DNA of 64,000 bases from Nannocystis sp. (GCA_016712315.1 JADJRG010000022.1:62001-126000); one strand, 5' to 3'. Numbered from the stretch's first letter, positions 8,580 to 18,549 are shown. Numbers and translations are program-made. Notes: generated by a model from the letters alone, not told the origin.

Positions 8580-9734
8580 ATGCTTGAGTGGTTGATCCTC
8601 GGCGGCGGCGTCCACGGCACCCACATCTCCCTCGCCCTACGCGCCCGCGGCGTGCCGGAGCATCACCTCCGCGTCCTCGATCCCCACCCTCGCCCCCTCG
8701 CCGCCTGGGATCGCCGCGCCCGCAGCATCGGCATGCCCTTCCTCCGCTCACCGGACATGCACCACATCGATCTCGCCGCCCCCTCCTTGCACCTCTTCGC
8801 GCATCGACACGCGGGCCACCGCGATCTCATCCGCCGCTACCACCGCCCATCCCTCGCCCTCTTCAGCGAGCACGTCGAGCACGTCGTCACCCGCAACCGC
8901 CTCGATCAGCTCCGCCTCCGCGGCCAAGCGACCCGGATCGATCAGAAGGGCGACACCTTCCGCGTCGACAGCGATCAAGGCCAGCTCCACGCTCGCCGCC
9001 TCGTCATCGCCGTCGGCGCCGCAGGAGGCCCACGGATCCCCTCCTGGGCGGCCCCTCTGCTCCTCACCCCCAGCCCCCGGATCGCACATGTCTTTTCAGA
9101 CACCTACGATCCTCACGACGACGCGCGCGCCGCCGATCTCGTGGTCCTCGGCGGCGGCCTCTCTGCCATCCAGCTCGCGATCGCCCGCGCCCGCGACGGC
9201 GCCCGCGTCACCATGCTCAGCCCCCACCCCCTCCGAGTCAGCGACTTCGATCCCGATCCTTGTTGGTCCACCGATCGTTGCCTACGCCGCCTCGCCCGCC
9301 TCCACGATCCCACCGCGCGCCGGCGGCTCATCGAACAAGAGCGGCGTCCCGGCACCGTCCCCCCCGAGGTCGCCCGCCAGCTCTCACAAGCCGTGCAACG
9401 GGGCCAACTCTGCTGGCGCGAAGATCCGATCTCAGCCGCTCACCAGCGCCCCGAAGGGCTCGATCTACACCTCCAAAGCGGCGCGATCGTACGCCCCGAT
9501 CGCCTCCTCCTCGCCACCGGCCTCCGCTGTCATCTCCCTTTTTTCCTCGCCCACCTCGCAGAAGCGATGCAGCTCCCCATCGCCCCCTGCGGCGCCCCAT
9601 GGTTGACTCCTGAGCTCGCGTGGGCGCCTCGGATCTACGTCAGCGGCGCCCTCGCGGAGCTCCAACTCGGCCCGGCGGCGGGGAACATCATCGGCACGCG
9701 CCTCGCCGCGCGTCGGATCGCCTCCTCTTCCTGA
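8580..9734 (+). CDS. FAD/NAD(P)-binding oxidoreductase, K/O-hydroxylase-like (copy B)
   Basis: A 384-residue paralogue of the coupled flavoprotein on the other strand. Shared motifs in order are LILGGGVHGTH, GMPFLRSPDMHHID, HRPSLALF, LVVLGGGLSAIQLA, VSDFDPDPCW, GTVPPEVARQL and VSGALAELQLGPAAGNIIGTR. ATG at 8580 was chosen because it aligns with the start of copy A and leaves the palindrome in non-coding DNA; an open frame running back to 8409 would read through the operator and into cobW. The gene is divergent from cobW and ends one base before the stop of the convergent DUF3857 gene. Reaction unknown; both nucleotide-binding folds look intact. A duplicated enzyme pair flanking one metal chaperone is unusual. 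Confidence 0.78.
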   Translation: MLEWLILGGGVHGTHISLALRARGVPEHHLRVLDPHPRPLAAWDRRARSIGMPFLRSPDMHHIDLAAPSLHLFAHRHAGHRDLIRRYHRPSLALFSEHVEHVVTRNRLDQLRLRGQATRIDQKGDTFRVDSDQGQLHARRLVIAVGAAGGPRIPSWAAPLLLTPSPRIAHVFSDTYDPHDDARAADLVVLGGGLSAIQLAIARARDGARVTMLSPHPLRVSDFDPDPCWSTDRCLRRLARLHDPTARRRLIEQERRPGTVPPEVARQLSQAVQRGQLCWREDPISAAHQRPEGLDLHLQSGAIVRPDRLLLATGLRCHLPFFLAHLAEAMQLPIAPCGAPWLTPELAWAPRIYVSGALAELQLGPAAGNIIGTRLAARRIASSS

Positions 9735-9735
9735 C

Positions 9736-12700
9736 TTAAAAAAACACCACCCGCGCCACCTCATCCTCCGCGCGGCGGATCGCCTGCGTCATCTCCACCA
9801 GATCCCCGTACTCCTCCGCCTCGATCACCCCGGGCCGCAGCGAGCTCTCCGTTCGGATCACCACCGAGTCCCCGCTCGCGGATGTTTCTACGCGCCGCGT
9901 GTACCCCCCAAAGCTCCCGCGCACCGAAGCCGCCCCGGGCGCCGCCCGAAAGCGCCCCTTCTCGAGCTGGATCGTCACCTCGGCTGACTGCGCCGGCGCA
10001 TACGGGATCACCAGCCCAGAGCTCCGCTTCGGCAGCCCCGCGAAGCCCAGCCCCAAATTCATCGGCACCAGCGACGAGCGCAAGATCAGCTCTCCTCCCT
10101 GCCGCACGCCCAACCCGCGCACCTTCGCCGTGAAGCGCAGCACCAGCGGCGCCGCCAAGGACGCCTCCCCCTCGATCTCCAAGCTCTCGAGATCAAACGT
10201 CGCCCCTGGCGCCAGCACCGCCAGCTCCGCCCGCTCAAAGCCCTCCTCCAGCCGATCCCGATCGAGGCTACGCAGCGCCTCGCGCCAGGCGATCGCCTCC
10301 ATCCCGCCCAACGTGATCGTCCCGCTCGCGCTCGCGCGCCCCTCGCCGCTCAGCGTCACCTCGATCGAGTACTCTCGCCGGTCGCGCAGCGCCGCTGGCG
10401 TCGTCGGCATCGTCACCGCGCCGGGCGCCGGCTCGTCGTCACGCAGCCGCACCCGCAGCGCCGGGCTGCCCGCCAAGTTCGGCGGCAAGTACCCGATCGG
10501 CGCCACCTTCGAGTTCGTCAGCACCGGCGTCGGGCCCGTCTGTCCTTTGAGCCAGACCATCAACACCGGCGCCTCGTACGTCTCGAGCAGCGGGTGACCG
10601 CCGGCCAGCAGCTCCGGCCCGAATCGATCGCGCGCGATCCACAGCTCGGAGCGGATCCCCACCGCCTGCAGCAGCGCCCGCAGCAGCATCAAGCGGTTCC
10701 CTTTGCGCGCCGACAGCGTCCTCGTCGCCGGCACGGACACATCCCCCGCGTCCTCGATCTTCTCCACGACCCAGCCCCACAGCGCCCGCAGGCGCGCCTC
10801 TTCGCTCTTCTGCCCGCGCGTCAACCGCGCCGCCAGCGCCCGCAGCTCTGGGTTCCCGCGCTGCGCCTTGACCAAGCGCAGCGCCAGCGTCTCCAACCAC
10901 TGCGGCGCCGAGAACGCCGTATACACGCGCACCGACGGCAGCTCATCCAGCGGCGAGCGCAGGTTGGGCTCCACCCCACGCCGCAGCGATCCCTCCACCC
11001 GCCAGGTCTCGATGATCGACCCATCCACGGCCCGCCGCGCCCCGCTCGGCGCCCCGCCGCGCCGCTCTGCCAGCACCTTCATCGACTCCGGGTACATCAC
11101 CACCAGCTCGGAGACATGGAACGGCACATCAAACGACTGGAAGCGGAACGTCGACAGATCGATCACCCCTGGCAGCAGCCCGTTCGGCTCCTCATCGATC
11201 ACCAGCTCGAGCTCCACCGCGTCGCCGATCGCCAGCTCTCGCAGCGACAGCCCGTCCTTCCCGGGGATCAGCTCTGGATCGATCACCCGCCCGCCCGGCT
11301 TCACGCTGTGCAACGTGAGCAGCCGCGCCCCCTCGGGGATCTGCACCTCGCCATAACGATCCACCGCCTCGCGGCTGCGCAGCTCTGTGATCGTGTGCAC
11401 GATCTGCCGCGCCCCGCCCCCCGGGTAGATCTGCGCCGCGCTGCGATCCAGCACCAGCACCTCGCTCGCGCCCGGGTACGGCGCGATCTCCTGCCCCCAA
11501 TACGCCCGCAGCGCCGCCATCCCGTCCACCCGCAGCGCCGCCAGTTCGTCCGGGATCCCCACATCCGCCCCGATCTCGCGCAGCGCGGAGCTCCACGGCA
11601 GACGCGTGATCGACTCTCGCACGGCCGCCCGCGCCGCCGCCGGATCGCCCGCGTTCGCCATCAGATCTGCCGCGCCGATCCGCGCCCGCGCCGAGAACGG
11701 GTTCAACGCCAGCAGCCGCTCACGCAGCGCCAACGCCGCCGCGAAGCGCCGATCCGCGATCTCGAGCTCTGCCAGCGCCTCGATCACCTCCACGTCATCG
11801 GGCGTCCGCGTCAACGCCTCGTTCAGCAGCGCCCGCGCCCGCGCGAAGTCCCCACGCCGCTGCGCCAAGCTCGCCCGCGCCCGCAGCGTCCCCGGGCAGC
11901 GCCGGCTCGCCTCCGTCAGCGCCGCCTCGCGCTCCACCTCCAGGCGGCGCTGCGCGAGCAGCCGCTGCTCCTGCAGCGCCTCACACGAGCGAGGGCTCCT
12001 CGCCGCCGCCCGCGCCAGCGCCGCCTCTGCCAGCGGCTCTGACCCGCGGACCAAGTACGCCCGATAGCGCAGCATCTCACCTGGCACATGGGCCAGCATC
12101 CCCGGCGGCAGCCCCTCCAGCTCCGCCAGCACCTCGGCGACGTCGCCCCGATCGAGCGCCATCTCCAGCAGCCGGATCCGCGCGCGATCGAGCCCGGGAT
12201 CCTTCGCCAGCGCCCGCTCGAGCGCCCGCCGCTCCCGCGCCGCCGAGCTCGTCCGCTCGCGCGTCGGATCCGCCGCTTCAAACGCCGCGATCATCACCTG
12301 TCCCTCAGGAAAGGTCGCGCGCGAGCCAGCCAGCGCTCGCGCCGCCACCTCCGCCGCCTCATTATCCCCGTCCGCCAGCGCGTCCCCCAGCGCGAACGCG
12401 CTCATCCACGGCCGATAGATCGGATCCGCCAAGCGCCCGCCCGCCGCCGCAAACGGCGAGTGGATCGGCGCCACGACCAGCGCCGCCGGCTCGCTCCCCC
12501 CGGCCGGCTGCGCCGGTTCGACCGCCGCTGCCGCGGTCGGCAGCGGGTTCCCAGCCCCATCGGTCGCGCGGACCAACGCCCACGCCCGATCGCTCGGGAG
12601 CGCCACATGGAGCTCCAGGCGGTGCGCCCCCGCCGCCACCGGCACCCGCACCCGCGAGCGTCGCGCCGGCCACCGATCATCGAGATCCGTGCGCATGATC

Positions 12701-13590
12701 AACGCCCCGTCCAGGTACGCCCGCAGCGGCTGCTGCCCCGCGATCTCGAGCTCGATCGCCCCTCCTGGCGCCGTCAACGTCGTCGCCAGGCGCCGCGCCC
12801 CGGCCCGCGTCGTCGGGTTCCACACCCGCACCGCGCACGAGAGCGGCGTCAACATCGCCCCCGCGTCCACCTGCAGCGGCCCCTCCGGCGCCGTTCGCAG
12901 CTCCAGCTCCCCGAGCGTGCCCTCCACCTCGCCCACCTGCCACGCCCGCACGCAGCCCGCCGCGTCGTAGAAGTTCAAATACGGCTCATCATAACGGCGA
13001 GCGATCCCCGCCCGCGCGCTCAGCAGCGGCTGCCGCACCGCCGCCGGGAAGCGCTCCAGCGCCAGCCCCTCGAACACCCGAATAAACGCCGCGTCATCGG
13101 CCGATCCCTCGCCCAATTGCTCCTCCAGCAGCCGCGCCGCCGCCGCCGCCAGCCCCAGCGCCCACGGCCGCTCCGCGTCGCCCGCGGCGAGCGAATTCGC
13201 CCCCTTCAGCAGCCGCGTCGCCCAGTCACGCGCCGTCTCCGTCTCCAGCCGCGCCTCGGCGATCATCATCAACGACCCCATCGCCACCAGATCTCCCTCG
13301 CCCGCCAGCCGCTCCAAGATCGGCCGCGCCTGGGCCAGCCCTTCCAAGTACAACCACCGCAGGTGAGCGAGATCGCGCATCGCCCCCCGATCGTCAGGAA
13401 ACCGCTTCAGGTGCCGCTCCAGCGCCTCCGCCCGCGCTCGCGCCCCGGCCTCATCCAGCGGCCCGCGCGTCGGCGCCTTCGGTGCACACCCCGCCAGCAG
13501 CCCTAGCGCCACCAAAGCGCCACAGAGCACCCGGCTCACTCGATCTCTCGTTCGTACACGGCTCGCAGCGGACATCAGCGGTCGCCTCAC
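9736..13590 (-). CDS. TPR/DUF3857 lipoprotein with degenerate transglutaminase domain
   Basis: A 1284-residue lipoprotein with lipobox LLAGC (Cys35). A long TPR-type helical region (about 50-650) is followed by a DUF3857 domain (from about 690, GARQIVHTITELRSREAVDRYG) and a transglutaminase-like fold (about 920-1040). At the position of the catalytic Cys the sequence is KGNRLMLLRALLQAVGI, with Arg966 where the neighbour has Cys964; the His and Asp positions also appear replaced (TYEAPVLMVW, PTPVLTNSK). It is therefore probably a pseudoenzyme or binding module. It lies 12 bases after its paralogue, same strand. Likely periplasmic scaffold at the outer membrane; function not established for the family. 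Confidence 0.82.
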   Translation of the reverse strand: MRRPLMSAASRVRTRDRVSRVLCGALVALGLLAGCAPKAPTRGPLDEAGARARAEALERHLKRFPDDRGAMRDLAHLRWLYLEGLAQARPILERLAGEGDLVAMGSLMMIAEARLETETARDWATRLLKGANSLAAGDAERPWALGLAAAAARLLEEQLGEGSADDAAFIRVFEGLALERFPAAVRQPLLSARAGIARRYDEPYLNFYDAAGCVRAWQVGEVEGTLGELELRTAPEGPLQVDAGAMLTPLSCAVRVWNPTTRAGARRLATTLTAPGGAIELEIAGQQPLRAYLDGALIMRTDLDDRWPARRSRVRVPVAAGAHRLELHVALPSDRAWALVRATDGAGNPLPTAAAAVEPAQPAGGSEPAALVVAPIHSPFAAAGGRLADPIYRPWMSAFALGDALADGDNEAAEVAARALAGSRATFPEGQVMIAAFEAADPTRERTSSAARERRALERALAKDPGLDRARIRLLEMALDRGDVAEVLAELEGLPPGMLAHVPGEMLRYRAYLVRGSEPLAEAALARAAARSPRSCEALQEQRLLAQRRLEVEREAALTEASRRCPGTLRARASLAQRRGDFARARALLNEALTRTPDDVEVIEALAELEIADRRFAAALALRERLLALNPFSARARIGAADLMANAGDPAAARAAVRESITRLPWSSALREIGADVGIPDELAALRVDGMAALRAYWGQEIAPYPGASEVLVLDRSAAQIYPGGGARQIVHTITELRSREAVDRYGEVQIPEGARLLTLHSVKPGGRVIDPELIPGKDGLSLRELAIGDAVELELVIDEEPNGLLPGVIDLSTFRFQSFDVPFHVSELVVMYPESMKVLAERRGGAPSGARRAVDGSIIETWRVEGSLRRGVEPNLRSPLDELPSVRVYTAFSAPQWLETLALRLVKAQRGNPELRALAARLTRGQKSEEARLRALWGWVVEKIEDAGDVSVPATRTLSARKGNRLMLLRALLQAVGIRSELWIARDRFGPELLAGGHPLLETYEAPVLMVWLKGQTGPTPVLTNSKVAPIGYLPPNLAGSPALRVRLRDDEPAPGAVTMPTTPAALRDRREYSIEVTLSGEGRASASGTITLGGMEAIAWREALRSLDRDRLEEGFERAELAVLAPGATFDLESLEIEGEASLAAPLVLRFTAKVRGLGVRQGGELILRSSLVPMNLGLGFAGLPKRSSGLVIPYAPAQSAEVTIQLEKGRFRAAPGAASVRGSFGGYTRRVETSASGDSVVIRTESSLRPGVIEAEEYGDLVEMTQAIRRAEDEVARVVFF

Positions 13591-13602
13591 GTCGGTGTTG
13601 GA

Positions 13603-16600
13603 TCAGCGCGCGCGCCGGATCTCGAAGTTCTGCTCCAGCGCCGCGTCGACCTCGCTCAGCAGATCACGAAACGCCCGATAGTCTGCCGCCTCGATCCGCG
13701 GCACTTTGTACTCCAGCGCCGATCGGATCGTCGCCCGCTCGCCCGCCGCGGCCACCTCGAGCTTGAACAGCAGCGCCGGCCCCTCGATCGACCGACTCTG
13801 AGGCGTGGCCACAAAGACATGTCCCGGCGGCAAGATCACCTCGATCGTGTGCTCCTCCCGCGCCGGCGAGGTCAAGATCAGCGGGTGCTCTCGCCGCGCC
13901 TGCGGCGCCAGCGCCCGCGCCAGCCCGGGTCGATAGGTCAGCGCCGGCAGCCGCAGCGACTCCCCGTCGCGCTGCGCCAGCCCCGGCACCAGCAGCCGCG
14001 CGCTCACCTCGATCGGCGCCTGCAAGTCCCCGATCGTCAGCGTCGCCGGCGACTCCACCACCACCCCCGGATACACGCGCCCCCACAGCTGCGTCAGCCG
14101 CTCGCGCTGCCGCTCGACCGCCTGCAAGTTCGCCCGCCAGGTCGCCGCGCCCGCCCCGCGCAGCCGCATCGAGTGATCGATCGTCGCCGCGCCGTCCGCC
14201 GCCAGCCGCACCGTCTGCGTCGTCACCTGCAAGTTATCCAGCGCCGTCGACGCCGGGATCGTCGTCAACGACGCCCCCTCCCCCTCCCGCACGATCAACG
14301 CGCTCGCCCCTTGGTCTTGATACGGCAGCTCATTCACCCCCGCGTGCTCCGCCGTCCCGTCCAGGTACAGCTCGAGCGACGGCACATACACGATCGCGTG
14401 GTTGAACGCCGCCAAGCTCGCCGGCGCCGCCCCGATCGCCCCCTGATCGCGCGTCCGCACCAGCACCAAGTGCGCCTTGATACCCACCTCCGCCAACATG
14501 ACCTTCAACAGGCTCGCCTTGTCCTTGCAGTCGCCGAAGCGCCGGTCATACACGTCCGTCGTCCGGTAGGGCTTATACCCGTGGATCCCGAACTCCAGCC
14601 CCACATAGCGCGTCGACTCGATCACATGGCGATAGATCGCCGCCACCTTCTCCCGCTCGCTCGCCGCCGGCCCAAGCCCCGCGATCGCCCCCTGCACTCC
14701 CGCCCGGATCTTCGCGTCCACCACCAGCTGCTCGCGCACGAGCCCCCAATACCAGCGCCCCACCGCGTCCCACGAGTCATACGTGCTCACGTGCAAGTAG
14801 CGCGCGATCTCCGTCCACCCCGGCATATTCGCCTCCGGCCGGATCCCTGGCAGATCGCGCGCCACATAGCGATAAGTCACCGTGCCGTCGCTCCCCCGCG
14901 ACTCCTTCACCGGCCGGTTGAAGCGCAGCGGCCGGCTCGGCGGCGCCTCGTAGATCACCTCCACCCGCGCCTGCGGCTCGACCGCGTCGATCGCCACCAG
15001 ATCGCCGAAGTAGTCGTCGAACATGTTGCGCGCCGCCACGTCGCGCCGCACGAACGCCACCTCGATCACGTCTCCCACGCGCAGCCCCGCGAACTCGACG
15101 AGCTGCTGGCGTTGGTCGTAGTACATACGATATCCCGCTTGACTCAGCGACACCACCCGCGGCGCCCCCAGCTCCACGATCGTCCCGTCCGCTCGCCGCA
15201 CCCGAGCCCGCCGCACATCGACGTAGCTCTCATCGGGGTCGTAGACGACCGCCTGAACCGCCTGCGAGCGGATCCCGCGATCGTCTAAGATCCTGATAAT
15301 CCGGTGGTCCAAGCGCTCGGAGAGGCCGTTCGGCAGCACCCGCACGGCGATCCGCCGGTGCAGCGTCGCCGCCTCCTTCCCCTTCCACGCCTTCGGCGTC
15401 GGCCGCGCCGCGATCTCCTGCAGATCCACCGCATAGCGGCTGAACAGATCGTCCGCCCGCTGCGGCTCCAGCGTCACCAACAGGTCGCGCAGATCGGGCT
15501 GCTGGGGCCGCAGCTCCAGCGATCGCCGGAGGCTGCGCACCGCCGCCCCCTGATCCCCCGCCCGCCCGTAGATCCGCCCCAGCGCCGCGTGCAGATCCGC
15601 GTCTTGCGGCGCCAATTTGGTCGCCGCCAGCAATTCTGCCTGCGCCCCCGCCAGGTCGCCTCGCGCCTCGAGCAGCCGCGCTAGATCGCGACGCGCCTGC
15701 GTCAGCCCTGGCGCCGCCGCAGCCCGCTCCTTCGCGATCGCGACCGCCTCATCCAGCCGCCCCAGCGTCAGCAACCCCTCGGCGATCTGTCGGTCCACCC
15801 CCCCGCTGCGCTCGTAGCCGCCACGCAGCCGCGTCAGCGCCGCCAGCCCCTCCTCCGTCCGCCCCAGCGCCAGCAGCCGCTCCACGAGCTCGCCGCGCAG
15901 CAACGTCGACTCGGGATAGCGCCGCACCAGGTCCTCCATCCACGCCAGTGACACCAACGGGAAGCCCGACTCGGCCAGTGAAGCCGCCGCGATCGCCTCG
16001 ATCTCCGCGTCATCCGGCGCCAGCGCCCGCGCCTCGGCGATCCGCCCGCGAAAGCGCTCATTCAGCCCCAACGCCCGCTCGCGCCACCCGAGCTCGACCA
16101 ACAGGTGCGCCAGCAGCGGCCTGCCCGCCGCCCCCTCCGCGCGCGCCCGCTCGATCCCGCGCAGCATCGCCGCTTGGCTGCTCGTCGGGTCAGGATCGGC
16201 CAGCGCCAGCAGCCACGCGCTCCGGCTCGATCGCAGCGCCGCGTCCGCCGCCCGCGCGTGCTCCACCGCCGTTCGGTCCCCCGAGCGATACGGGTGCGTC
16301 CACCGCTCCAGCTCCACCAGATCCAGCAACGCCGCCCCCGTCGCTCGCGGCCCCGTCGCTCGCGCGACCAACGCCTGCCGCAGCGACCTGGCCGTCACCG
16401 CCCGCGCCGCGCTCGCTCCCTTCGCCTCCCCCTTCGCGCCCTCGGCCAGCGGCATCGACGACACCTCGACGCCGACCAGCGCTCCGCCCCCGGGCGCGCT
16501 CAGCCGCGCGAAGAGCCCCCAGCCCCCCTCCTCCGCGCTCACCTTCACCAGCAGCCGATGCACCCCTGGCGCCAACACCAGCCCGTGCGTCTCTTGCAGC

Positions 16601-17418
16601 GGATGCGCCGCCCGATACGCCCCACCGTCCCCGATCTCCTCCTCATCGAGCCACACCCGATACGGCCCGCTCGTGCCCAAGTGCAGCGCCGCCGCCGTCG
16701 GCCGCGCCGCCCGGATCCACACCGTCGCGTAGCCGGTCGCGTGCTCGCTCGGGCTCAGCCGATCGTCGAGCGCCACATAGCCCCGCCGTGGCGCCTGGTC
16801 GTAGTCCACCTGCTGCCACAGCAGCGCCTCCCCCGGCAGCGTCCCTGTAAAACTCTGACCGCCGTCGAACGGCGTCGTCTCCGGCGCGAAGATGGCGTCG
16901 TGCCCAGCCCCGCCGCTGTTGTCAAACGGCCCCACGATCTGCCACCCAAGCACATATCCTTCGGCCTCATAGAAGCGCCGCGCCGCCGCGCGATCGCCCC
17001 GCGCCTCCGCCAGTTCGCCCCGCAGATACCCCGCGTACGAGCGCACCAGAGGATCCTGCCGCCGGTCCTCTCCCACCCCACGCAGCAGCCCGTCAAGCCG
17101 TGTGTCCGCGATCTCCCCGCCCAGCTCCACCACCAAACCCAGCAGCCCCACCACCGCCTCGGGCCCTTTACGCCCGCGCAGCAGCCCCTCACGCCGCGCT
17201 AATTCACGCTCCCAGCGGCCCACCAACCCTCGCCCCGGATCCCGGATCCCCGGCTCCCACAGCGCCGGCTCCTTCGCCGCTGCCGCGGCGTCCGGCGGCG
17301 GCGTGAACGCGAGCACAAAGGCGAGAGCGAGGAGCAGTCGGCGCCGCACGGGTCGGCATGATGAGCGATCGACGCCCCCATGACCAGCCCACACCAACCA
17401 CGCCAACCACGCCCTCAC
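13603..17418 (-). CDS. TPR/DUF3857 protein with intact transglutaminase-like triad
   Basis: A 1271-residue secreted protein. GTG at 17418 overlaps the dprA stop (GTGA); a second GTG at 17349 gives a tidier signal peptide (RRRLLLALAFVLAFTPPPDA). An N-terminal module contains YVLGWQIVGPFDNSGGAGHD, then TPR repeats (about 400-680), DUF3857 (about 690-850) and a transglutaminase core with Cys964 in GDCKDKASLLKVMLAEVGI, His in FNHAIVYV and Asp in LYLDGTA. The triad is complete, so it may be a cysteine peptidase or acyl-transferase acting outside the cytoplasm. It is followed by a paralogue that has lost the triad. Substrate unknown. Confidence 0.85.
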   Translation of the reverse strand: MRAWLAWLVWAGHGGVDRSSCRPVRRRLLLALAFVLAFTPPPDAAAAAKEPALWEPGIRDPGRGLVGRWERELARREGLLRGRKGPEAVVGLLGLVVELGGEIADTRLDGLLRGVGEDRRQDPLVRSYAGYLRGELAEARGDRAAARRFYEAEGYVLGWQIVGPFDNSGGAGHDAIFAPETTPFDGGQSFTGTLPGEALLWQQVDYDQAPRRGYVALDDRLSPSEHATGYATVWIRAARPTAAALHLGTSGPYRVWLDEEEIGDGGAYRAAHPLQETHGLVLAPGVHRLLVKVSAEEGGWGLFARLSAPGGGALVGVEVSSMPLAEGAKGEAKGASAARAVTARSLRQALVARATGPRATGAALLDLVELERWTHPYRSGDRTAVEHARAADAALRSSRSAWLLALADPDPTSSQAAMLRGIERARAEGAAGRPLLAHLLVELGWRERALGLNERFRGRIAEARALAPDDAEIEAIAAASLAESGFPLVSLAWMEDLVRRYPESTLLRGELVERLLALGRTEEGLAALTRLRGGYERSGGVDRQIAEGLLTLGRLDEAVAIAKERAAAAPGLTQARRDLARLLEARGDLAGAQAELLAATKLAPQDADLHAALGRIYGRAGDQGAAVRSLRRSLELRPQQPDLRDLLVTLEPQRADDLFSRYAVDLQEIAARPTPKAWKGKEAATLHRRIAVRVLPNGLSERLDHRIIRILDDRGIRSQAVQAVVYDPDESYVDVRRARVRRADGTIVELGAPRVVSLSQAGYRMYYDQRQQLVEFAGLRVGDVIEVAFVRRDVAARNMFDDYFGDLVAIDAVEPQARVEVIYEAPPSRPLRFNRPVKESRGSDGTVTYRYVARDLPGIRPEANMPGWTEIARYLHVSTYDSWDAVGRWYWGLVREQLVVDAKIRAGVQGAIAGLGPAASEREKVAAIYRHVIESTRYVGLEFGIHGYKPYRTTDVYDRRFGDCKDKASLLKVMLAEVGIKAHLVLVRTRDQGAIGAAPASLAAFNHAIVYVPSLELYLDGTAEHAGVNELPYQDQGASALIVREGEGASLTTIPASTALDNLQVTTQTVRLAADGAATIDHSMRLRGAGAATWRANLQAVERQRERLTQLWGRVYPGVVVESPATLTIGDLQAPIEVSARLLVPGLAQRDGESLRLPALTYRPGLARALAPQARREHPLILTSPAREEHTIEVILPPGHVFVATPQSRSIEGPALLFKLEVAAAGERATIRSALEYKVPRIEAADYRAFRDLLSEVDAALEQNFEIRRAR

Positions 17419-18347
17419 GCCCCGTCTCCCCCGATCGGCCTCGCCGAGCGATACCTCCCGATCTCCTCCTCGACGATCAGCCCGAGCCCCTCCGCCTCCA
17501 GCAGCCCGAGCATCACCATCGACGGATCATCATCCGCCAACGAATCCACCGTCACCCCGTCCTCACCCGCCACGACCAGCGCCTTCGCCAACCACGCCAA
17601 GTGATCCGGCCAAGGCGCCGTCACCGCCTGCGAGCCCACCATCATCAACGCCCGCTGCCCCGCCACCCGCGACCTCCCCACCCCACCACGCCCACCGATC
17701 TCGACCCGCGGCCGCGCCGCCACCGCTCGCAGCCACGCCTCGAGCTGCGCCCCTGCGGCTGCCGCCCCCTCCTTCGTCTCGATCGCCGCGGCACCGCCCG
17801 CGACCAGCGCTCCACCGCCGCTGCTCCCCAGCGCCGCGGCCACCGGTCGCCCGCGCCGCAGCGCCTCCCGTCCGCTGCCGAAGCTCCCAGAGGACCGCGC
17901 CGCCTCGACGACCACCAGCGCGTCCACCAAGCTGATCACCAGGCTATTGCGGCTCGCGAACACCGCCCGACAAGGCGCCTGCCCAGCCTTCAGCGAGAAC
18001 AGCACCCCCGACCCCTTCGCCCCCGCGATCGCCACAAACAGCGCCCCGTGGCTCGGCGGATACGGCCGCTCGGGCGCCGACGGGATCACCGCCAGTTGCC
18101 GGATCTCCGCCGCCAGCGCCGCCCGGTGCGCCGCTGCGTCGATCCCCAGCGCCCCACCCGAGACCACCGCGTAGCCCGCTCGCCCCGCCGCCTCCACCAG
18201 CGACGGCACCAACTCGAGGTAGCTGCGATGTGCCGCCCTCGATCCAACGATCCCCACCCGCGGCCCCTCGGGTAACGTACCCGCCAGCTCCAGCGCCCCC
18301 GAGCCGCCCAATCCCAGCGCCGAGCGCGCGACAGTCTTCGTCAGCAT
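17415..18347 (-). CDS. dprA: DNA-processing protein DprA/Smf family
   Basis: A 310-residue protein with the DprA Rossmann-like fold: VGIVGSRAAHRSYLELV near residue 30, then VVSGGALGIDAAAHRAAL, and the second half motif FASRNSLVISLVDALVVVEAARSSGS. DprA binds incoming single-stranded DNA and loads RecA during natural transformation. The C-terminal 120 residues are Ala/Gly-rich and end in a small alpha/beta segment (LVVAGEDGVTVDSLADDDPSMVMLG), more diverged than the usual DprA winged helix. ATG at 18347 is preceded by GAGGAG with 6-base spacing; upstream ATGs at 18350 and 18383 are also open. Its GTGA overlap with a secreted protein gene is an odd pairing for a DNA-uptake factor. Confidence 0.8.
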   Translation of the reverse strand: MLTKTVARSALGLGGSGALELAGTLPEGPRVGIVGSRAAHRSYLELVPSLVEAAGRAGYAVVSGGALGIDAAAHRAALAAEIRQLAVIPSAPERPYPPSHGALFVAIAGAKGSGVLFSLKAGQAPCRAVFASRNSLVISLVDALVVVEAARSSGSFGSGREALRRGRPVAAALGSSGGGALVAGGAAAIETKEGAAAAGAQLEAWLRAVAARPRVEIGGRGGVGRSRVAGQRALMMVGSQAVTAPWPDHLAWLAKALVVAGEDGVTVDSLADDDPSMVMLGLLEAEGLGLIVEEEIGRYRSARPIGGDGA

Positions 18348-18549
18348 CATCCGCTCCTCGGCCGGCGCCCGCGGTCGTTGCACGCCCTGACACGTCTGTC
18401 AGCCCCCGGCCCGGTCGCGGGCCGCCCTGTCCTAGTGACGGGCCACGCCCCATCCGGCCGCTCTTCGAAATCATTAAAATTAAACAACAATTTACGAAGC
18501 CGCGAGACGCACCGCTCCATGCATTCTCTTCAACCCGAGGTACGCCGCC

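Noticed and set aside
10594..17202. Several plus-strand open frames of 300-490 codons opposite the DUF3857 genes
   Set aside because: Arg/Pro/His/Gln-rich shadow translations with no motif; the minus strand encodes recognisable domains.
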